Source of the DNA: Hermatobates lingyangjiaoensis
Taxonomy: Eukaryota; Arthropoda; Insecta; Hemiptera; Hermatobatidae
Length of the DNA: 64,000 nt
Direction of reading: 5' to 3'
Assembly (NCBI GenBank): GCA_026182355.1
Contig: JAPFBL010000009.1
Span: 868,001 to 932,000 of the forward strand
The notes below the pieces were generated by a model. It ran no database searches. It saw nothing but the letters and a program-made list of their open reading frames with translations, and was not told the origin of the DNA. The translations under genes were made by a program, and so were the position numbers. This document shows, piece after piece, positions 24,201 through 47,218 of the stretch (positions are counted from its first letter, which is position 1; every line of letters begins with the position of its first letter).

Positions 24201-26489
24201 AATAGACTCTTTTCAATTATATTGTTGATAAATATCCAGTTTTTTCACGACTCTAGTCTAATAGTTCAAATCTATTATTTTCAAAAATTCCTACATATAA
24301 ATGTTTTATATTATACTAAAAAGTTGTCTTTTGAATTGGATATGAGTATGAAAAACTGGCTAATTACGAATATATTTTTTCGCAAAATAAATTTACGGCA
24401 ATCTAATAACGGAGTACTGCATGCAGGAAAAAGATAACACTCACTTAGAGTAAATTAGAATTTCAACAAAGGGACAGAAAAGTGATTTTTCAAAGAAACA
24501 CTAGCATGCCATAAAATTCCCAGTATGATAATATTTAAAAAGATCAATGATGTAAAACAATTTCAAAATAGAAAATGTTCTTTGAAAAATAATGAATTTA
24601 TCCTATATCCTAAATTAGAAATTACTTTAAAAAGACATTTGTTCTCAAATGTTTTTGACATTATTCAGGCAAAATAGGAGTATTTTCAAGTTTTAAATGG
24701 GAAAATTGGTCTTAAATCTTCAATGCAGAAGGAGGTCAGAAAAACTATGTAAGAAATTCACTGGCTATTGGAACGAAAGTCACGTTATCCTGTAAGGATA
24801 GCAAGTAACAAGAAATCTAAACTTTCGCTTTTCAAAAATGTTATTACTGCTGTAGTTATTACTAATGATATTATGTGCATCAGTGGTGTGATATACAAAA
24901 AAAGCGTGAATATTGATAAGTGGATCAATAACTATCTGTATACATCCAGGAATGTAAGTAATAAACATCTCCCATTTAGATATTCATATGATGCCTAAAT
25001 GGAACATTATATATTATGTATCGAAGAAGTATGATCATATGTTTACTTATAATAAAGTTGAGTGTAGGACACTCCAGATTTTTACTTAAAAATCTGCTGT
25101 ACCGTTTCATTAATTGCTATATATACATATATTTATAATTGAAAAACATTAAAAAGACATTTCAAGTATAGAGACACATACAGTAGATAAAATCACTTGC
25201 CTTGTCTAATTTTTGATAAAACTGTTATCCCATAAAAAAATTGTTTTTGGAAAGTAACATTTTTTAACTTTTCATCTCCTTCACACACTTTGCGAGAGAT
25301 TCATAGACAACACTTATGTATATGACAGTTCTATACCCGTAATTTGACGTTATATTCGTCGGTCATTCTCACTCATAATACTTTCAGCAATTCCCTTACC
25401 TTGTCATTGATATTACCCTTAACAATAACACCCTCATCACCTCAGAACACTCCAGACCTCTAACCCCTTCCAGTATCTACACTTTGACAGCTGCAACCCT
25501 CCTCACTTTAAGAAATCCAACCTATGTCACTTTCCATCCGGATCACCAGATTTGTAATAAAACTTCTAACCTAACTCCCTTGGAAATAAATTTCTACCCT
25601 TCTACATAGCTCTAAAGTAAAACTATCATTAAATGTAATATTAATCCTCATTCTATTAACCCTCGTCTATTTATGAATTTGCCTATCTAACGAATGACAC
25701 TGCTTTACTTCTTCACAGGTATCTGCAAAATATAAGAGTTATAAATATCAATAATGAGCTCTTATTCATTTTAACTTCACTTGTATGCATTTTACTGTTC
25801 TTTTACCTCCACTTCCAGCATTGATCCAAATCCGACACTCTTTTCTTACAGACATCTTGCATCCTGCTGTAATCTTTGCCTTTACAGAACTTTCAACTTT
25901 AGGAGTGATGGACGTCATTTATCACTCCGTTCTGTGGAAACCCACTCACTTTGTGGACACTTAGGTTATTTAACCTGACCTTTTTATAACCCGGACCTCT
26001 TTCACTACCATCGCCTTCACTCATCATGCAAAACTATTCTAAAGAGTATTCAAAGTATGTATTTCAATCATCAGTGACTGTATTTCATGTGAAGCGTTCT
26101 ACGTACTTCTGTCTTCAAATCTCATATACTGAGTAATTGACCGTCATAAAGGTTCTGTAACAAAAAATAATGTGCCCTTTGCTCTCTACGATACGGATTT
26201 CTCCAGAAGATGTATTACTCAGGAATATTCTGAGGAACCACATATTTACCTACTTGAGAACCGTAGAGCACCAGGTATGGTCTTCAAAAGATGAACCTTT
26301 AAAAATTCATTGCATTTCGAGTATATTTTTTTTTATTATTATTTTTTTTATTCTTCAGGTGTTTAAAAATGTACACTCTGTGAGGTCCTCTGAATCTATT
26401 TTTAGTATTTATATGATGATACCTGAATGAGTATAGATGGATACAGTTAATACCAATATACAACAACCAACATAATAAAACAGTCATTA

Positions 26490-26690
26490 AAACTCTATAT
26501 CAACTTCTAAACCACAGTAAGAAATCAGAAAAATGAAAGATCTTTCAACCAAAACAAGTGGTCTTCGTCAGAGTCCAATCGATACTGATACTTGTTTTAG
26601 TTGAAAAATTTCAGTCATCTTTCTGAATTTTGTTACCATCATTTAGACATTGATTTCTGTTTTACGTGTTTATTATGAAATGTTGTCATA
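26490..26690. repeat. Family X repeat, inverted pair
   Basis: Minus core AAGATCTTTCAACC...CTTCGTCAGAG at about 26537-26575, followed by a diverged plus-strand half ending in the ACGTGTTTATTATGAAAT tail. Confidence 0.5.
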
Positions 26691-28777
26691 TACATATGGA
26701 TACAACTAATACTTCAAAGTCAGAAACGCTGAAAGAATACAAACATTCACAATTTTAAATAATTTCAGCAGCAACTTGTTAATGAGAAATGAAGAATACA
26801 GAATGGAAGAAAAGAGTAGTGTTATTAACCACAGTGTAAACTTTAAGTAGAACTAAGATATTTTGGCCAGTAAAGTCCTACATGGTGCTACATTGGAGTC
26901 TGTTTCAGAACCTAAATTTTCTTCTTAACATCCCCTTCTAAGATAATTAATTTAATGTTGATTTGTATTTCTTGGAATGATGATTATTATTACCTCTAAT
27001 TATATGTTTATAAACATAATTAATATTATAATATATTTAATATTATATATTATAAATATACTTTTATATATGATAATTATCATTTAATAATCTAGGATTG
27101 GGAAATCTTAAAATTGTTTCTGTAACTTCAACAATATAGTTATTAGTATATCCCTAATAAAAAACATTAGCAATAATATTCACTAGTCTAGCAGAAACAT
27201 TAAGGCATATAGTCAAATTTCTACCTGACAATTTGTCATTTGATTTAGTGATGTTAAATGTTGATTCATGTCTCTATGCCAAAATAAAAGGGAATGATAT
27301 CTCTAATCGGACATGGCAAGATCTGTTTGGACTCGAAAGCCTTCTTGTGGAAACTTTTGGAAACAATTCATTTGAAATTAAGTAAACATTTCTAACTCTT
27401 AATACAGAGTTCAACAAGTACTGTCAGTTTTTTTAATAATGACCTATATTAATTTTTTTTTCAAACGACAAGAGGTAACTAAATGGATAGCATATTAATT
27501 ATTCCGAATAGAAATAGTGGGAAATTAACTAGTTATAACATCAACATTATTATAAACATACCCTTATCATTAAAATATGACACAAAAAATAAGATAAAAC
27601 TAAAAAAATACAAAACTTATCCCAAGTCAAAAATATGTAAGTATAAATTAATATGGGTTATAATTCAAATAGTAATGTCACCATCTGCCCACTAATAAAA
27701 TTGGCTGTTCTTTACTCATGTTTGCATTCATTAACATATTCTAAAATGCTTAATTTAAAGGATGCCATAATTGGAACAAACATGAATGTTATATTAAAAT
27801 TTCACTTCTATATAATATTAATTATAAAATTTAAGACTATTACAAATGGAATATCCATTGAGCTCATTGTTTTTCTAACGATGTTTATCTTATTCAAGTT
27901 ATATCGTTTTGCTAATCTAAAATTCTTTTATTGACATCGTGTGGAAGAGGTTAAATCCTGCTTTCTCAAAGATTCCGTTATAAAGAACTGTTATAAAACT
28001 GTAAAATTTATGTTTTTTAATATTAATTTCTGGAAAGTAAAGAATATATACGCTATTAATATATACCTCTTTTAACAATAAAATACTAATTTCATTATAC
28101 AATGAGAATATGTTATAAACTATCAATCTAAACTCTTATTGATGCAATCTATATATAGAATAATAAACACTTTTTTAACCATTTATGCTTAAATTTTTTT
28201 ATTGTATATGCTTTTTCTTACTTTAGCTTTCCTGATGAGTCCCTTTTAATATATTTTAGTATTCGCCAGCCATCACGTAAAAATTCTTAGTGCATATAAG
28301 CCTCTTCACTATGAATGCTACATTATAATTACAATAATTCCAAAGTATTATTATTATACTTGTAAATTGTAATTATAAATTACAATCCGTTCTTTACAGC
28401 ATGGGGGCAGAAGAATATACACACATAACATGTACAATAATAAACAAGCATTTTATCATATACACATGTCTAAGTATGTTTAATATATGCTTGGTTTTGA
28501 GAGTATTTGATGTCGACGAGTTTGTTTTCTAGGCCCGAATATTCGGTAAAATAATATTCGGCTACACAATGAGCCAGCAACAATAAAGGCTTCACTCGGC
28601 ATTGGTAGAAAATACTCATGTGTTTAATCAAGTATGTATATCATATGTATACTATACATCTTCTAAAATTATTACTTTATTATTAAAAGTGGTATATAAT
28701 AATAGCGTATATTATTCTTCCAGGATGAATATTAAGCTACCTAAGTATGTATAATAATATATGTGTATTATTAATAA

Positions 28778-28975
28778 CAAGATTTCACAATAAACACGTG
28801 AAATAACAATCAATGATCAAACCACAAAATGAAATAGGAAAAAAAACTAAGATCTTTCAACCGTAACAAGCCGTCATCGTCAGAGTTAATTGGGTTTTTG
28901 ACTCTGACGAAGACTGCTTGTATGGTTGAAAGATCTTAGTCTTCTTTTCCCCATTTCATAATGTGCTTTGATCAG
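28778..28975. repeat. Family X repeat, near-palindromic inverted pair
   Basis: Minus copy 28778-28890 and plus copy 28891-28975. The plus core has CTGACGA (28904-28910), hairpin, GAA, AGATCT (28931-28936). Confidence 0.65.
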
Positions 28976-30489
28976 TAAATGTGTATTTTATACATATCTC
29001 GAAGACATATATAAGAGATACTGGATATGACGTCAAAGATACAATTTTGTGAGATTAGAACAGTTGAGTTTGTATGGTGTGCTAGTATTTTGCCTTAGGT
29101 CGACTGAATTGTTTAGTGTTTTTAAGTTATCGAGTACTATGTTGAATCAAAGTTACAAACAATCAGGGTTTGGTATAAATAGTTAATTTTTTACGTTCGT
29201 GTGTTGTCAAAACACCAAGCAAGTTAATTAATAACAAAAAATATGTGGAATTTAAGTTTCTACAAATAACTGAATTACAAATATGTAATGAGTGTATATG
29301 GTGACAGTGTTAAAGCATATATAATAGAAGGACTAGTCAAACTGTAATATGGAGCATTTTGATTCATGATTTTAAAAAAGTAATCAAGCAATTTTTTCTA
29401 GTTACTAAAACATAATATAATAAATGGAATTTAATACACTACTATAAAAAGATTTACCCGAAAAATAGTGACCAGAATATGCTTACTCTAATTGTTTGAA
29501 AAACTTTGAACAATTCTCACTACAGATGATGGTACAATCAGTGTTACCGAATAAACTTTTTTAACCAAGTTCATTACTTTTCTTCTACTTTGTTGCGCTT
29601 ACTTTAATTCTAAGAAACTTGCTGGATGAGTCAAGGAAAGCTTTGATGATGAAATATCTACATGAAAAGTGAAAACTGCTTTGACGACCTATCAAGGATC
29701 TCTCTACCTGCCCAAACATTGTGTAGAAAAAAAAGTCGACATATATCTAGAGTGATTTTCGAAAATATTGTTTTGTGTTTATACGAATTGATATATTCTA
29801 TTTAACTTAGGGAAATAATTAAAGTAAAATGTTTCTTAAACTGTGATTTGACTACTCCTTTCTTTATTTAATGCCGCTTCAAAATATAAAAATTATGATT
29901 TAACGATTAAAGAGTCATCTGAGCGTCTCTACTGCTCTCCAAGATGAATCCGTTAATTGATTCACTGGACATTATTCAAGGTGAAAGTCAGTCATTTATG
30001 AATTTGCCCGGAGATTTGAAAAAAATGCTTCAACATTAGCATGCATTTTTTCAACAGTACTGAGTAATGTGGTATTTTGTTACATTGATGAACCAATAAG
30101 TAGTTTTTTTATCGTTTATTTGTTATAATTATGAAAAAATAATTCTAAATGAAGTATTTCCTTCTGATAGCGTAGGTCATCAAAGCATATCCTTTTTGGC
30201 AGTCGATGTTACGTGACACTAACGGATGCTTGCTAGAAGAAGGAGAAGACGATGACGATAGCATATCCTTCGTGGGGTCGATATCACCAATCTAAAGAAC
30301 TTGTTAACCAATTTGGCGTTACAGTTAAGGACGATTCATGGTGAACACGCTTCCTGGTGATATCTGTGAATCCGGTAACCTTGTTTTACCGCAGATTTTT
30401 TTCATTTGAGAGATGTACAAAGTTGCTCACTCGTTACTTGGGTAGTAGGTTAAGATTTATTAGTTCCATGACAATACATCAGGAACCCG

Positions 30490-30680
30490 TAAAAGATGCG
30501 TATAATATCGTCACGAGCCTGTACGATTTCAGCTACTCATTAAAGACCCCTACTCAAAATACACTTGCGTTAGGCAAAATTAAGGCTTCCAATGTAGAAT
30601 GTTGATTGTGAGGTATCACAAAGGATCAATATGTTTGGCCTATATAAGTTCTCTTGTGGGCCTGTCACTGCAACCTAACC
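30490..30680 (+). repeat. SINE body copy
   Basis: CACTTGCGTTAGGCAAAATT, AATGTAGAATG, and an end in CAACCTAACCTAAC, the inverse of the start of the copy at 565. Confidence 0.55.
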
Positions 30681-32176
30681 TAACATATCAAGGCGTTTTA
30701 CCAAAACAAAAAAAGCAGAAATTCCTAACTCTTAATCAGGAAGAAGACAACTGATATGGGAGAAAAACAAATCTGTATTAATTTGTCCACTACATTGTCA
30801 ATGATCATGTCAAATAGATATAGTAAGATGGAAACGAGTAAGGTTGTCCAGTGTGGCAGGCAATCCATCACGCTGACAGACAAAGAGGTGCACTCAGATA
30901 TCGACTAAGTGCTGTATAAATATTGCCACATAAACTGAAACACAGCTACGTCAGTCCAGACCTTCCTATAAGGTGATTTCAATGTTTCCTCTTACCGCGA
31001 TTTCACACTCCTGAAACAGGTACAACTCTTTCGCAATGCTCTTTATCTCTTTCTTGAAATAAACAAATCATTAAAAAACAAATAACAAATTGCGTTTTAT
31101 TCAGCTAAGAAAAGTATATAAATATTTCTATATAAAATGAACGAAACATTCAAAAGGATAGTCAATTTAAAGTTTCCAAACGCGCAAAGATGATCCCTTT
31201 TATATTAACTTTTTAAACCAATCCTCTTCAATATGAACACATAAGAGTCATGACTGAATATATTTTCACTAAAATACATTTTGAATTAATCCTCAAATAT
31301 ATCCTACTCAATATTATACCTTTGTTACGAATACATTACTCTTAAGAATCTTGTAAACTCCTTAGCCTTATCTTTGAACAAACGAAACTCTTCATTTCAT
31401 AGAATTAACCTGTAAACATTTGTCAGTTTACAATTACACATTTGTTACAACATTTATCAAAACGTTTTATTGCTGAATTATATATATCATATATTTCATA
31501 ATTATGAAAGTTAATTATATGCATTTTTTTAATAACTTTATTCCAATATATAATGATTTAATTTGTCAAATACAATGTATGAGGAAAATTCAAACTAAAT
31601 CGAATCCTTCTCACCACCACGGCAGAAAAATACTACAGTTTTTTCATAAAATTTTAATAGATTTTTAAAAACTGTTTTATATTATTAGTGTTTACACAAT
31701 TATAAACACCATATAAATCTTGTAATTTTTTTATAAGTTACAGAATTAATAGAATTTAAAGTATTGTTTAGGATAATATTGAAAGATGTTTTTTATATTA
31801 TGATTCATTTATGGTAATAACAATCAAACACATGATGACGATTTACTAGTGTGTTTGGAGGTGATGACATCTGTATCCTTTCTTCCCTAGAAGCTAGCTT
31901 TCGACTATACCTTTGGAGTTATTAAAACCCTTTAACTTCAGATTATCCTTCTGCCCTTGAAAAGATACTTATATTGAACTGTTACGAATCAATTAGCTAT
32001 TCTTTTGTTTTAAACGAATGTCGATATGATTTTAATAAACAAATGATCTTAGTTTCTTATTGAAATAAATATTGGATATAAGTATTTTAATTTTTGTTAT
32101 TATTCCAATGTTCATTATACTTCAAACTTACTAGACACTACGCAGTAATTTATCATATGTCCATCACACTTAGAAC

Positions 32177-32979
32177 CAGTGGCGACTCCTGACCTTTTTC
32201 TTTAGGCATGCAATTTTCAAAGAATAAAAGAAATACAGAGAAATATCCGTCTAATTCTCATGTTCAGTCTTTTCATGTTGCACAAAAGGATAATGATGTA
32301 TTAAAAACATTTTATGGGGATTTGAATCAGGTTTTATTTGGAAATACTTTTAACATTAACTTTTATTAACCAATACAATAAAAATAGGCAAAAAATGTTT
32401 TTATTAAAGAAAGAGATACACAATACATCATTTGAATAAAAACTTCTTGCAAAATTCTTCGATAACAAAACCATAAAACTTCTCTCTATCTGCCATGAGA
32501 TCTTTAAGTAAATGTCTTTCAATTGAAATGAGGGATAAATTAGACAATCGCTCTTCACTTTGGGAGCTTCGTAAATAACTTTTAATTCTTTTGAGGGCAG
32601 AAATCGATCTCTCAACACTTGCTGTGTTATGGGAATAGTCATAACCAAATTCATGAGTTTATAAATTTCCGGAAGACCTGTGTGCAAATCACTTTCCAGT
32701 ATGTATTTGAGGAGTTTAGCAAGCCTGAGTTGCAGTGTATGCAAACTTCGTTCTTATTTCTCTTGGCAATTAAGACCATTTTCATTAACCAGAAATGATA
32801 AGAGTAAACCCCTGCATTGGGAAGCTTAGCGCAATCATAGAAAATGGTTCCTTAGCGTGTAGTGGAATAAAAAAAAGGGGGCTCCTTTAAATATTTCGAG
32901 CCTCGAACATTTTGGTTTCTTTAAAGATGAATTCTTTGCATGCAATGCATGTGTTGCATTCCCTGAGAAATCGCCACTG
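32177..32979 (-). mobile_element. Short hAT element with terminal inverted repeats and 8-bp target duplication
   Basis: Ends are CAGTGGCGACTCCTGACC on the left and, read inward from the right, CAGTGGCGATTTCTCAGGG. Flanking bases CTTAGAAC at 32169-32176 and 32980-32987 are a perfect 8-bp duplication, diagnostic of hAT insertion. Inside, on the minus strand, lies a transposase remnant. Length 803 bp, so an internally deleted, non-autonomous copy. Confidence 0.92.
32428..32744 (-). pseudogene. hAT transposase C-terminal (dimerisation) domain, frameshifted
   Basis: The minus strand reads LHTGLPEIYKLMNLVMTIPI in one frame. After a one-base shift near 32635 it reads ASVERSISALKRIKSYLRSS, then a LSNLSLISIERHLL segment to a stop at 32428-32430. 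ERSFSxLKRIKxYLR and LxxLxLLSIE are the hallmark of the hAT dimerisation region. The N-terminal DDE part is missing. Non-functional. Confidence 0.85.
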
Positions 32980-33319
32980 CTTAGAACATATGCGTTTTCT
33001 GATTACTAGTCCCTGTAAATTTTTGATGTATAAAAAAAAGGTTAAGTTATTATTGATGTTATCTTTTTAGTTCAGTAATGGTTTTTAAATATGTTTTTTT
33101 TCGATCAAAATGCTAGTATGATCAGGTTTTGATCATGTTCATTTTCGAGAAACAACTTTTATAATTAGGTTCAACTAGACATCAAATGAATTCGGTCAAG
33201 CGAATAGGCAGAATATGATGATTGACTACGCTTCCAATAATGTATCCAATAATGGTTCTAATACTACCAAGTTGATAAACAATCTATCCCAACTGATAAG
33301 CAATCAATGATAAAAATTA

Positions 33320-33620
33320 ATATAAAATGAAATGATATTTCACCTGTTTATTGTGAAATATATGAGTTCAAAATCGAAGAAGAGTAACACACAGAGTGAA
33401 GAAACACACTTATTAAATCAAATGTTCAGACAATCCGTCAACAGGAGAAAAGAAAGAGAGAGATCAAGCAAAAAAGGTTACTTAAAAGGCCTTCTCTCTT
33501 TTCTCCTGAAAACGTATTGCCCGAAAATTTGAGTTTCTGTGTTTCTTTACTCTGTGGGTTACTCTTTTTCGATTTTGAACTTGTATTCTGTCCAGTTTGA
33601 ATCGTCTTACCGATTTTTAC
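33320..33620. repeat. Family Y repeat, inverted pair
   Basis: Left arm TTCAAAATCGAAGAAGAGTA (33366 on) and right arm TACTCTTTTTCGATTTTGAA (33561 on) flank CTCCTGAAAACG...CCGAAAATTTGAG. Same family as 34740-34950, 35905-36000 and 50375-50642. Confidence 0.6.
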
Positions 33621-33639
33621 TGAATTGTGAAATATATGT

Positions 33640-33845
33640 ATATATAACAAGATTTCACAATAGACCCAAAAAATAGCAATCAACTTCCAAACCACAATAA
33701 GAAAGGAGAAAAAAGATTAAGATCTTTCAACCGTAACAAGAGGTCTTCGTCAGAATCAAATCCCAACCCGTTGACGAAGATGGCTTGGTAAGGTTGAAAG
33801 ATCTTAGTCTTTTTTCTCATTTCTTATTGTAGTTTTGACGTTGAT
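33640..33845. repeat. Family X repeat, inverted pair
   Basis: Minus core with TCGTCAG at 33747-33753, plus-strand half TTGACGAAGATGG...GGTTGAAAGATCTTAG, AAACCACAATAAGAAA at the left end mirrored at the right. Confidence 0.65.
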
Positions 33846-34236
33846 GTATATATTGTGTTTTCTGCAAAACCATAATAATATAGTTCCTTCAGATATACGA
33901 GTATAATATATAAAATAGTTAAAGAAAATGCTTTTTATATTTAATTATTTGAAAACAAATTTATATTTAAAACAAAATTTGATGAATCTTGTGTTTACGT
34001 GGCTAAAAATATGCACAAATACTTCAATTTTTTTTAAAATGTATATTTTAAAAATTTGTTTCATTAAAACTCTATTTATTTAGTCGAGATTTGAGTGAAC
34101 CAATTTTTTATACATAATTTATGATTGTGTTAATTTAATTGATAATTTTGAAAGCAACCTGATTTGCAAGTAATAATACCAATTTATTTTTAAATAGAGT
34201 TTAACTTGAAGAAAAAATGGTTAACAATGTTCCAGA

Positions 34237-44232
<9,996 letters not shown>

Positions 44233-44257
44233 AAAAGTCCACTTTGTAAAGGCAGTA

Positions 44258-44263
44258 AATAAA
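44258..44263 (+). terminator. Polyadenylation signal of gene B
   Basis: AATAAA 26 nt after the stop codon, followed by TCATTGTAGTGG. This predicts a very short 3' UTR. Confidence 0.6.
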
Positions 44264-47090
44264 TCATTGTAGTGGAAAATATCACGGTTTGGGCTAAATT
44301 ACTGTAATACAATCATGCAAAGTATAGCAATCCTTATTAAAGCCAAATCCTTTAATCTTTGTAACTGAAAAACTCGTTACCCAATCAAAATTTGCAACCC
44401 TAAACATTCCTTATTTATATTACTTATATTTAATAGTTTAGGAGAAAAAAATTATGTCTAAAATCATATTTTAGCCAAAAAAGTGAGTTAACCATGATGC
44501 AATATTGCACAAAAACAATAGGGCGCACCTACACTATAGGGATTATTTTTTAGTAAAATGTGATTTTCGTGTACATACACATACACATTTTTGGGATCCC
44601 AAAACATGCAAATCTGTCAAAACTGAAGGTTGATTCATGAGCATTAAACTTAACTTACAGTAAAGAAAAAGGATTCAGCAGGCATCAAAACGTTTACATA
44701 AAACATAATCTATTCCTTTTTTAAAAATCACAGCTTTCTTCTTATACGAAGTAATAGCTGCTCACATATGATATTATTTTCATTTTGTAGTAAGTACCAA
44801 ATACACTGGAGTGTGAATCACATACTATATCACTTATAAAAATATTTAATTAACGTAATTATAACACACAATATTACAATTAAAAATTCTTTATTCCCTT
44901 TAACTATCATGCAATTTTATTTCAACATCTTTGATAGCTAGTAATTTAACAATAATAGACATAATAAAAATGAAAGGAAATGAACATTTTTTTCGAAACA
45001 TATAATTTCAATATGTGTAGATATAAAGAGTATGTAATTAAAACTAATAGTATTTCACGGTTAATGTATATATCAAGCACAAGAGTTAGTTACCCTCGAG
45101 TAATTTAGTGATACCTGAAGGTAATTGATATTAATTTTGAACAAGAAACGACAAGCATTGAGGTTAAATTACAGAGTGTGCTTTCTCTTCTATTCCGCTT
45201 GAATTGTTTTACAGAATAGGGTGTACTGTTAGCAATTTAGTTGAAAGAATATCTTAAATAATGAATAAAGGGTTGCCTGGACGTAAAAAAATTCAGCATG
45301 AATTAGCATATTCTACTCTTGAGTTAATTTGATTGTACGGCATTTTACAAGAGCTCTGTTCATTTGTACTAATGTTTATTCACCCAAAAACATTTGATTC
45401 AAATACATCTATCGATGAAAACTAAATAATTTTTTAACTTTGCTATTGGTTTCCAAAGAAAATTTTTTGCCATTTACGATATCAATATGTTTGTAAAAGG
45501 CTAAAAACAAACCACAAAACCGTGAAATCATTGGGAAAAAAATTAAAGAATTCGTTAGGGGCTAGTTCATATTCTTACTATAAGTAAATATATTATCAAA
45601 CTTAACAGGTAGTTGGATATTACGCTTCATTTCAATGTGGTTATAATGAAGTATTAAAAACTGTGTTAAAAGAATGATCAAACTCATAACCGTCAATTTA
45701 ATAACTTCATGTATTTTGGTTATATCCATTTTGGCAGTTATGACCAAAATGAAATTATTTTTATAAGATATCTGACAATTTACAGCAAATGGAATTTAAG
45801 ATTTCTTATTTTCAGTGTAATATTTCTGGTTCTAAAATTCTAAGTTGATCAATTTTTTACCATGTACTATATCAAACAAGGTAATATTTCATAGAAAAAT
45901 TAAAACATTTAGCTGATAGTTGAGTTATAATTAGTACCCATTTGGATTAAGAAAGAATAATGTCTCTTTCTTCCTATGTTTCAAAATTACCTAAATGTTC
46001 ATTGTCACTACAAGAACTTAATTACTTTTAAATGTCATCGCAATTTGTCAAGTGATGCCTGCGGAGTATTAAAGATATTCTTGATAAAACATCCATCAAG
46101 CTAAATGTAGGCAGATATCATGAAAAATAAACTCAAAGGATGTCAACACCTGTATATCCATCAAATTTTTTTTTTATCACTATACTCAGTAACCAACGAA
46201 GAAGAACCACATGTAGATTATGTAGCAAAAAATATGCCTTAAGTGAATTGACCCAAAAATTACAATATATACTGTAATTATCAACGTCTAAATTACAGTA
46301 AGGAATTAGCTACAGACGCAACAGATACAGATATTGATCGGTACCTGAGTCTGACGAAGACTACTTGATTTGTTTGAAACGTATTAGTCATTTTTCTGAT
46401 TTCCTACTGTAATTTAGACGTTGATATTTATTTCACGTGTTTATTGTGAAATATTACTATACTGTAATTATGTAACAAACCAGACAAATAGTATAAACAC
46501 ATAACTATATGTATAGTTATATGGCAAATTCAATACAATTTGCGATACAATAAAATATCAACTGTTTGATAGAATAGGTGCATTAAACTCACAATGCCAA
46601 CGTTTCAGTTTTATTTTAAAAAGTTTTTTAAAATTGGCAGAAGTAAGAATTTTTTGAAACAGAAAATGAAATTTACACAACATAAACAAACTAGCAATAC
46701 TGACTGGTCAAAAGCATAGATTGATTAATGTCATCATGTCATCTGATTAATCAAGTAAAAGGTTTTGACCAGTTGATATTACTAGTTTGTTTATATAATG
46801 TATATTTCATTTTATAATTTCAAAAATCGTACTTCTGCCTAAGAAAAAGATTTAAAATAAAACCGAATCGTCCGTATTGGTGTTTTGATTTTGAACCTAG
46901 AAAATTGACCGAATCTCAACCGCTTAATACACCTATATATATAAAACATATTTATAATTCTGAAATCATTTGTAGGAATTAATATCTAGAATATTTAAAT
47001 AATCAAGCTTATAGAAAGATGACATTCCATAAGCATTATGGTTAATGAATAAAAAGAGCATTAACAATTCCGGGTACACAAACATTCCGG
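44264..47090. other. Intergenic DNA between genes B and C
   Basis: 44430-44700 shares scattered motifs (GCACAAAAACAATA, TTTTTAGTAAAATGTGA) with 57640-57800 downstream of gene C, suggesting a duplicated 3' flank. No other gene was seen. Confidence 0.5.
46280..46450 (+). repeat. Family X repeat, single copy upstream of gene C
   Basis: GAGTCTGACGAAGACTACTT, then TTTGAAACGTATTAGTCATT, ending TTTCACGTGTTTATTGTGAA. The core is kept, but the palindrome after GAA reads ACGTAT. Confidence 0.55.
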
Positions 47091-47123
47091 ATCTCTTCAA
47101 CTCAAGGTTAGATAACATTTATA

Positions 47124-47218
47124 ATTGGCTGATAATCAATTATTGTTTCAAATTTGGTTCACAACATATATGTTTTCTTCAAGTTACAAATTTACTGGGT
47201 GTGTCAAAGACATTGAAG
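47124..47218 (+). promoter_or_regulatory. Promoter and 5' UTR exon of gene C (inferred)
   Basis: ATTGGCTGATAA (47124-47135) is an inverted CCAAT core joined to a GATA-type site. It is followed by a block aligned without gaps to the region upstream of gene D, up to a donor (GAAG|GTATGT) at 47219. The likely non-coding exon is about 30 nt ending at 47218, spliced across about 4.1 kb to the acceptor at 51355. Where D has TATATAAG, C has TTCACAAC; only a CATATATG lies nearby. Start site and exon 5' end are estimated. Confidence 0.55.

Larger units (their letters stand above)
24201..32168. other. Gene-poor, repeat-rich intergenic DNA between genes A and B
   Basis: Holds family X pairs and a SINE copy. 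24200-25000 may be further Penelope debris but no motif is readable. 25360-25980 is unusually pyrimidine-rich on the + strand, with no frame I recognise. 27000-28140 is AT-rich with chance frames. No promoter or 5' UTR exon for gene B could be fixed here. Confidence 0.6.

Noticed and set aside
27483..28126. Overlapping frames of 69-93 codons on both strands as genes
   Set aside because: Low-complexity Ile/Lys/Asn-rich translations of AT-rich DNA without domains or paralogues.
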